A stretch of DNA of 6,691 bases. Origin: Cyclobacteriaceae bacterium (GTDB lineage: Bacteria > Bacteroidota > Bacteroidia > Cytophagales > Cyclobacteriaceae). The stretch spans positions 1-6,691 of the forward strand of contig JANYKP010000191.1 in the NCBI GenBank assembly GCA_025358195.1, written 5' to 3'. Each line of letters begins with the position of its first letter. Within the stretch, counting starts at the first letter, position 1. The notes under the pieces are model-generated. The model saw nothing but the letters and a program-made list of their open reading frames with translations. It searched no databases and had not been told where the DNA came from. Positions 1 through 4,815 of the stretch are shown piece after piece. The translations under genes and the position numbers were made by a program.

Positions 1-560
1 GCACACGAAGGACAAAAATTGGTTTTGTGGGTTCTGCCGGACTATTGCACGCCTTCAGTTCAAAGTTGTCCCTTAATTTCAAATTAATCTTTGAGTCAAA
101 AGGTTCAAAAAATGAAGATTTTGCGGCAACTCAGAACCGCAACGATCCTTCCATCCTTATTAAAGGTACAGTTGTTACAAAGATAAAACCTACTTACATT
201 TCTTTTGCGCCACTGCTTAGGTATCATGTTGGAAATACTAAATTATTTATGGAGGGTGGCCCCTATATAAGTTATTTGCTCACTGCAGTTTGGGATACTG
301 AGGCTGGCTTTAGCGATCCTTCCTACAACTATCATACCTCTATCAACATGCAAAATGACAACGCGTTTGCGGAACTGGATTATGGTGCCTCGATGTCAAT
401 TGGTTATAAAATTCCATTTGGAGATAAGGATGGAATTACTGTTCAAGTGATGGACAATATCGGACTAGCCGATGTCATAAACAAAAGTTATTCACAAACA
501 ACAATTAAAACAACCGCAATTTCTTTTCTAATAGGATTTAGTTCTAATTTGTTACGATGA
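1..560 (+). CDS. PorT-like outer-membrane beta-barrel protein, 3' part (5' end off window)
   Basis: The frame is open from base 3 to the TGA at 558-560 and has no convincing internal start. The GTG at 27 is preceded by in-frame barrel-like codons (TRRTKIGF), so the true start and signal peptide lie upstream of the window. The visible ~185 residues alternate hydrophobic and polar residues as in short transmembrane beta strands. They carry the pattern of the Bacteroidota outer-membrane beta-barrel family (OMP_b-brl_2, PorT-like): 'YISFAPLLRYHVG' followed by 'LFMEGGPYISYLL', then 'LDYGASMSIGYKI', then 'VMDNIGLADV' and a last strand 'AISFLIGF'. The protein should sit in the outer membrane; its substrate or partner cannot be told. 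The gene is AT-rich compared with the minus-strand genes. A decayed paralogue follows immediately, and the glgP-like gene converges on it. Family assignment is fairly sure; specific function is unknown. Confidence 0.8.
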   Translation, partial: TRRTKIGFVGSAGLLHAFSSKLSLNFKLIFESKGSKNEDFAATQNRNDPSILIKGTVVTKIKPTYISFAPLLRYHVGNTKLFMEGGPYISYLLTAVWDTEAGFSDPSYNYHTSINMQNDNAFAELDYGASMSIGYKIPFGDKDGITVQVMDNIGLADVINKSYSQTTIKTTAISFLIGFSSNLLR

Positions 561-744
561 GGACATTTTTTATAACGTCGATCTTGATCTTGGCTATAAA
601 ATCAAAATTAACGAACTAAACAACGTAACTATTCAAGTGATGGACAATATCTGACTAGTTGATATCATAAATAATAGCGGTCCACATAATGCGAGTAAGA
701 ACACTGCAATATCTTTTTTGATTGGATTCAACCTAATAAGATAG
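556..744 (+). pseudogene. Headless, nonsense-mutated remnant of a second PorT-like barrel gene
   Basis: Codons from 556 to the TAG at 742-744 translate to a second copy of the C-terminal part of the preceding barrel protein. Aligned from 'ITVQVMDNIG' to 'LIGF' without gaps, 22 of 35 residues are identical; examples are 'QVMDNI' and 'TAISFLIGF'. At DNA level 628-658 matches 438-468 at 29 of 31 bases. The copy has no start codon or N-terminal half. The conserved Gly codon of the family motif 'GLxDI' (GGA at 462-464 in the intact gene) is TGA at 652-654. Homology upstream reaches about 556 ('DEDIFYNVD' against 'NDNAFAELD'), so it overlaps the last codon and stop of the intact gene in another frame. 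The simplest reading is a tandem paralogue that lost its 5' half by deletion and then gained a stop. A sequencing error could explain the TGA but not the missing head. Confidence 0.82.
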
Positions 745-799
745 ACGTCGAAAGTTTTGATTTTCCGTTTAGGGGTTCTAATCTAAAACGCGGAGGGAG
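745..799. other. Convergent intergenic gap
   Basis: These 55 bases separate the end of the barrel remnant from the stop codon of the phosphorylase-like gene on the other strand. I looked for a shared bidirectional terminator and found no GC-rich hairpin followed by a T-run on either strand. Confidence 0.5.
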
Positions 800-2446
800 T
801 TAATACATCTTCGAATAATACTCCGCCGCCATCCGATTAGAGTCAAAGTGGGGCAATACGTCCTTCCAACTTTGCTTCATGATCGAGTACCAAACATCGG
901 GTTTTTGGTAATAGGTAGGAATAATTTCCTTTTCTAAAATATCATAGAGCCGCATGGATTCAATTCGATTTTGCTCACCTTCCGAAAGACTGCGATCGGC
1001 GGGCTCGATGGAGAAGCAGTTCTTTCCGTGCTTGGCGAACTCTGGCACCCAACCATCGGGAATTGAAAAGTTGACGCTCCCATTCATGGCGGCGGTCATA
1101 CCCGAAGTGCCCGAGGCTTCACGATAAAGTCTGGGATTATTTAACCACACATCCGAACCACGTTTAAGCAACGCGGAGAGACCCAGCTCATATCCCGTAA
1201 GAATTGTGCAATTCGGCAGTGATTTTGTTTGCCAATAAATCTCATTGAAAATTTTTATGGAATCGGTGTCTCCAGGGTATGGCTTTCCAGCCCAGATAAT
1301 TTGAACTGGCTGTTCTCTATGCTTTATTATTTTTAAAAACCGTTCAAAATCATTCAGCAAAAGATTGGCCCGTTTGTAAGCAGCAAAGCGCCTGGCCCAC
1401 ACAATCGTTAATGTGTTCTCATCAAATTTTTTTCCCGTTTGATCTGCCACAAACTCAAACAACGTACGCTTCATTTCCCTTTTTCGCTTGATCACAGAAT
1501 CGCCTGAATCCATTTTAAATCCGTTTTCAAGCTGTTCATCCTTCCAATAGCGGTGATTTTGGGCGTTCGTAATGGCTTTGATTTCGCAAATCCGATCATA
1601 ACGCTTCCACATTTCACGCGAAACTTCTCCGTGCATCTGAGATACTCCGTTAGCCACTTTCGCCATGCGCAGAGCGGCTAACGTATAATTCAACGACTTG
1701 CTCTCAGGCTCCATCAGGTTTTGGTATTGCTCTTTTGCAACACCGTCAAAAAAACTCATGACCTCAAGGGTTGCAACAGTGTGCTCTTCATTTCCTGCAA
1801 CTTCCGGTGTATGGGTTGTAAACACAACCCGTTTCTTCACTTCGGCAAGGTCTTTGAATTTATTCCAGAGATGGAAGCACAACGGCAATGCATGACCTTC
1901 GTTCATGTGATAGATCTCCGTTTCACGCCCCAGGATATCCAGCAGTTTGGCGCCTCCGTATCCCAACAAGCTCGACTGCGCAATGCGTGCGCTTTCATGC
2001 GGATCGTAAAGGCGGTCACTAATAGTTTGGGCCAGGTGATCATTCGCCAGAATATTGGTGGTCAATAGAAAAAGGGGCGCGGTATTAAACACTTCCGGCT
2101 TTAGCAGCAATACCTTGACCTTCACTTCGTGGTTGTGGATGGTGATCGGAAACTCAATCCCGGTTTCGGTGAGGAAAGAATAATTCTTTTCGATAAAGCT
2201 CACCTTCATTGTGCCGTCCCTGTTTCGCTCCTGGTCATAATAGCCATACGTCCACAGGATGCCGATGCCTATGCAATTTTGTTTCAACTCAAATGCGCTG
2301 CGCATATGCGAGCCCGCGAGGAACCCCAGCCCGCCGCTGTATATTTTCAGCGCTTGATCGATGGCAAACTCCATCGAGAAATAGGCGACCGGTTTAGTGT
2401 ATTTATTGTCGAAGGTGTACGGAAAAAGGGTTGAAATATCAAGCAT
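800..2446 (-). CDS. Short alpha-glucan phosphorylase-family protein (GT35) lacking the PLP lysine
   Basis: By family this would split alpha-1,4-glucans with phosphate to glucose-1-phosphate in the cytoplasm, using pyridoxal phosphate (PLP). Family marks in order are: 'YFSMEFAID' with 'IYSGGLGFLAGSHMRSA' (22-51), 'LLGYGGAKLLD' and 'HMNEGHA' (160-186), 'TTHTPEVAGNE' (210-220), 'WARRFAAYKRANLL' (350-363, matching the phosphate/PLP-binding KRIHEYKR region of classical enzymes), 'IIWAGKPYPGD' (383-393) and 'EASGTSGMTAAMN' (443-455). This last block fits the PLP-attachment signature except that the lysine is Thr451 (ACC). At 548 residues it is much shorter than E. coli GlgP (about 815) and AgpA-type enzymes. 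The ATG at 2444-2446 is chosen because family similarity begins near residue 20; no clear Shine-Dalgarno precedes it. No other glycogen gene is nearby. Fold membership is sure; catalytic activity is uncertain, and it may be a regulatory or altered-function relative. I withhold the symbol glgP for that reason. Confidence 0.88.
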   Translation of the reverse strand: MLDISTLFPYTFDNKYTKPVAYFSMEFAIDQALKIYSGGLGFLAGSHMRSAFELKQNCIGIGILWTYGYYDQERNRDGTMKVSFIEKNYSFLTETGIEFPITIHNHEVKVKVLLLKPEVFNTAPLFLLTTNILANDHLAQTISDRLYDPHESARIAQSSLLGYGGAKLLDILGRETEIYHMNEGHALPLCFHLWNKFKDLAEVKKRVVFTTHTPEVAGNEEHTVATLEVMSFFDGVAKEQYQNLMEPESKSLNYTLAALRMAKVANGVSQMHGEVSREMWKRYDRICEIKAITNAQNHRYWKDEQLENGFKMDSGDSVIKRKREMKRTLFEFVADQTGKKFDENTLTIVWARRFAAYKRANLLLNDFERFLKIIKHREQPVQIIWAGKPYPGDTDSIKIFNEIYWQTKSLPNCTILTGYELGLSALLKRGSDVWLNNPRLYREASGTSGMTAAMNGSVNFSIPDGWVPEFAKHGKNCFSIEPADRSLSEGEQNRIESMRLYDILEKEIIPTYYQKPDVWYSIMKQSWKDVLPHFDSNRMAAEYYSKMY

Positions 2447-2469
2447 GGTTAACAGGATGTGAAGAAAGG

Positions 2470-2504
2470 TTTAATGAATTAAATCTGGCAATGACTTACA
2501 AGTC
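2470..2504. promoter_or_regulatory. Two matched dyads upstream of the phosphorylase-like gene (operator candidate)
   Basis: Two perfect short inverted repeats share the same build: TTTAAT-GA-ATTAAA at 2470-2483 and GACTT-AC-AAGTC at 2493-2504. Each has a 2-base centre, and the centres lie 22 bases apart, about two helical turns. They sit between a possible promoter and the start codon at 2446, where a repressor dimer could bind. The arms differ in sequence, so they need not bind the same protein. AT-rich dyads of this length can arise by chance. Confidence 0.25.
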
Positions 2505-2506
2505 GG

Positions 2507-2514
2507 CAAAGTAA
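2507..2514 (-). promoter_or_regulatory. Possible Bacteroidota-type -7 element for the phosphorylase-like gene
   Basis: On the minus strand this reads TTACTTTG, one base off the Bacteroidota -7 consensus TAnnTTTG. It lies just downstream of an A8 tract (2515-2522 on the plus strand reads T8) and about 60 bases before the start codon. I see no good -33 TTTG element at the usual spacing, so the call is weak. Confidence 0.22.
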
Positions 2515-2544
2515 TTTTTTTTGATGAATAAACTGATTGTCTTG

Positions 2545-2559
2545 CCCGAAAAATTCGGG
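2545..2559 (-). terminator. Post-stop hairpin, possible weak terminator or RNA-end stabiliser
   Basis: CCCGAA and TTCGGG form a perfect 6-base stem around a 3-base loop, beginning 6 bases after the stop codon of the 749-residue gene. On the minus strand no U-run follows directly (the next bases are GCAAGACAATC), so this is not a classical intrinsic terminator. Its position suggests it marks the mRNA 3' end or dampens read-through into the phosphorylase-like gene. Confidence 0.35.
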
Positions 2560-2565
2560 TCGATA

Positions 2566-4815
2566 TCAGAAATCGGAAAACACGGTATCACTAAACCGAT
2601 TGACCATGATGTGGACAATTTTTTCAGCCGGTGTGTCGATGAGCGAGCCCGGCGAATCAAAGGTTGCTTCCGAGCCCAACAAATTGATCGATGTGTCATT
2701 CACTTTAATCACGTGTGTTACATAAATGGATTTCGCTGAGATGACCGGATGCACCTTAGTGACTTCACCTTTTTCATTTAGTTTGATAATGTATGGATTG
2801 CACACTCCGCCGCCGGCTTTGATTTGGAATTCTTTTCCCGTCAAATCACGAATCATGGAATAGTTGCCAATGATCAAATACCCGTCAATCACATTAACCA
2901 ACTCCGTAATGTGACCTGCCAGGTCTATATTCCTTCTCCACATTGTATCTCCCAGAGAATTAACGCCTAATAACGTCACGGGCTCCGTCACACGGTAGTC
3001 TTGTTTTTCTTCTGTGCCTCTCAACACCACAATGAACGCGTTGTTTTTTTCTACGTACGTGAGCTTACGTGGGAAACTTCCTTCCTTCAATTTTATTTTG
3101 AATTTTTCCTCCCCTTTTTCGTTGAGGTACACCAACGTATTGAATGCACTAGCGTTCAGCAGTGGGACCGAACGGACCACCAACACACAACCTTCCTGTG
3201 TCAGCACCAATGGGCCCGGTGAATTATTGGCATCGGCTACTTTGCTTAGGCTGTCGGACTTAAAATCAAAATTCTTGATCCAGGCCGGTTTCCCATCTGG
3301 GTTTACACGCACGACGAACGTGACTACATTGTTAATCTTTTTGTCGATCGTGTAAATGCCGGTCAGGTAAACACTGCCATCCGGATTTTTCCGGTACTGA
3401 AGAGTGATCGGGTCCCCCTTTGTCAGGAGTTCGGGTGTTATCGCACCAACAGAATAGGGAATACTCCATTTGCCGAATTTTACCACTTTCTCCATTTCCG
3501 CGGTAGTGGTACTGGCGGCGATCGTAATCAGCGCTGTTTTGAGTCCGGAGGCGTACTGATTCAACGTAGATTGAACGTACTCCTTCTCATCGGAAGCATA
3601 CTTTTTCAGGCCCTCGGCTGTGCCGTAATACTTCTCAAAGAAATCATGGTGCTTCCTTATCTTGTCCGTCAGCAACCGACTCTTTACCTGTTCTATTAAT
3701 GTGTCGGCCGACCGGTTGGAGTAGATCAGCGTACTGAACATCTCCGCATTTCTCATAGCATCCACGGTATCCGGCTTCAGGGTATTTGATTTGATCAGCC
3801 AGTCTTGCTTGAACGCCTTGTAATCCAACAGCGCCAGGACAAGGGATTGCTTGTCATAATTGTTCAAATTGAAAACAAGTTGTTTGTCAAGTTTATAGGG
3901 AACAATGCCCAGGCCGTGAGTAGCCTGAATGTTCGCGATCGTCTCATCCAACTTCTCTTCATTATGCATCAATTTCGTCCGTAACGAAACGATGTCGGTA
4001 TTTACACTCTTCTTTATCTGATCTACCCAGGTTGAGTAATCCCACAACTCTACATCGTTGGTTAGAAAATTCATACGCGTAATCAATCCGTCCAGGCGAT
4101 ACGTAAGAATGGGTTTGATGTGATATTTTTTCTCATGACCGGAAATCGGGAAGGCCTTTGTAAGCAGAATATACTTGTCCATGTAAATTTTCGCTGAATC
4201 AAAATCCTGTTTCAATTGCGTCAATTGCTTCTCGGTGTTATTATCAAAGAACAGGTACAGATCATCCAAACTCAGGAAGTTATCATTGGCGCGTGCAAAC
4301 TCCTTGACTGCCTTATCGTAAAAATTTACGCTACTGGTAAAGGCCCGGTAGATGGGTGGAATTTTTTCCAGGAACAGTTGTGCGGAATCATAGCCCGCAT
4401 TTATTTTCTTAGAGACTACCATAAACTCCACATTGGGCCTCCCTTTCGCATCGAACATCCTGAAAACGGGAAAATAGTATTCATTGTTGTGCGACACTTC
4501 ACGGTCGTCGACGAGCTGTTTGGATTTTAAAAACCGCAACTTCGCCTGCTCCGCATTGGCCAACGCATAATCGTATTGTGTCAAAGGATCGGCTGATTTA
4601 TAGTTGGCCTCGTACACCAACGCCAATCTGAAATTGGCATTCGCGTGATCTGCATCCTCTGCGATGTATTCCTTGAGGGCATTCTTCAACTCTGAATTGG
4701 TCATCGCGCTCATCAGGGGAAACAGATCTTTGTACCGCACCTTCTGGGCATCGGCAGCGTGCCCTGCAAACAGGATGCCCAGAATTACCAAGGCTGGCCA
4801 TTTCGTGTTGCTCAT
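2566..4815 (-). CDS. Exported TPR-like protein with C-terminal propeller-like repeats, function unknown
   Basis: I do not recognise a named family for the full 749 residues. The N-terminus has a type I signal peptide: a short basic region, a hydrophobic stretch 'ALVILGILFAGHA' (8-20) and a likely cleavage site after 'ADA' (21-23), so the protein should be exported. Residues ~30-102 are helical and TPR-like ('ANFRLALVYEANY', 'ALANAEQAKLRFL'). Residues ~145-440 are also mostly helical and charged. From ~465 the character turns to beta strands with four evenly spaced 'hhxhNxxGxxxW/F' units at 501, 561, 615 and 676, suggesting a propeller or PQQ-like sheet repeat. Its ATG overlaps the stop of the upstream OmpA/PD40 gene by 4 bases (ATGA, 4812-4815), so the two are probably translationally coupled. 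A GGTGGAG stretch (minus strand, near 4839) is too far from the start to be a standard ribosome binding site. It is likely a periplasmic or surface partner of the OmpA protein. The C-terminus 'RFSDTVFSDF' does not look like a type IX sorting domain. Confidence 0.85.
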   Translation of the reverse strand: MSNTKWPALVILGILFAGHAADAQKVRYKDLFPLMSAMTNSELKNALKEYIAEDADHANANFRLALVYEANYKSADPLTQYDYALANAEQAKLRFLKSKQLVDDREVSHNNEYYFPVFRMFDAKGRPNVEFMVVSKKINAGYDSAQLFLEKIPPIYRAFTSSVNFYDKAVKEFARANDNFLSLDDLYLFFDNNTEKQLTQLKQDFDSAKIYMDKYILLTKAFPISGHEKKYHIKPILTYRLDGLITRMNFLTNDVELWDYSTWVDQIKKSVNTDIVSLRTKLMHNEEKLDETIANIQATHGLGIVPYKLDKQLVFNLNNYDKQSLVLALLDYKAFKQDWLIKSNTLKPDTVDAMRNAEMFSTLIYSNRSADTLIEQVKSRLLTDKIRKHHDFFEKYYGTAEGLKKYASDEKEYVQSTLNQYASGLKTALITIAASTTTAEMEKVVKFGKWSIPYSVGAITPELLTKGDPITLQYRKNPDGSVYLTGIYTIDKKINNVVTFVVRVNPDGKPAWIKNFDFKSDSLSKVADANNSPGPLVLTQEGCVLVVRSVPLLNASAFNTLVYLNEKGEEKFKIKLKEGSFPRKLTYVEKNNAFIVVLRGTEEKQDYRVTEPVTLLGVNSLGDTMWRRNIDLAGHITELVNVIDGYLIIGNYSMIRDLTGKEFQIKAGGGVCNPYIIKLNEKGEVTKVHPVISAKSIYVTHVIKVNDTSINLLGSEATFDSPGSLIDTPAEKIVHIMVNRFSDTVFSDF

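Noticed and set aside
27..29. GTG at 27 as the real start of the barrel gene
   Set aside because: In-frame codons continue upstream to the window edge with barrel-like composition, and a start here would give no signal peptide.
652..654. In-frame TGA as a selenocysteine or recoded codon
   Set aside because: The fragment also lacks a start and half of the gene, no obvious stem-loop follows the TGA, and the homologous residue is a structural glycine, so decay explains it better.
1698..2434. Several open frames on the plus strand opposite the phosphorylase-like gene
   Set aside because: They lie entirely antisense to a strongly conserved coding region and their translations show no family features.
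2566..2640. Type IX secretion C-terminal sorting domain on the 749-residue protein
   Set aside because: The last residues lack the usual terminal strand and lysine/glycine pattern of such domains and instead continue the repeat region.
2496..2699. A 67-codon minus-strand frame spanning the end of the 749-residue gene and the spacer
   Set aside because: Most of it is an out-of-frame reading of the larger gene, with a biased composition rich in Arg and Ser and no start signal.
4216..4530. A 104-codon plus-strand frame opposite the 749-residue gene
   Set aside because: It is antisense to a gene with a clear signal peptide and coupled start; the translation has no recognisable features.
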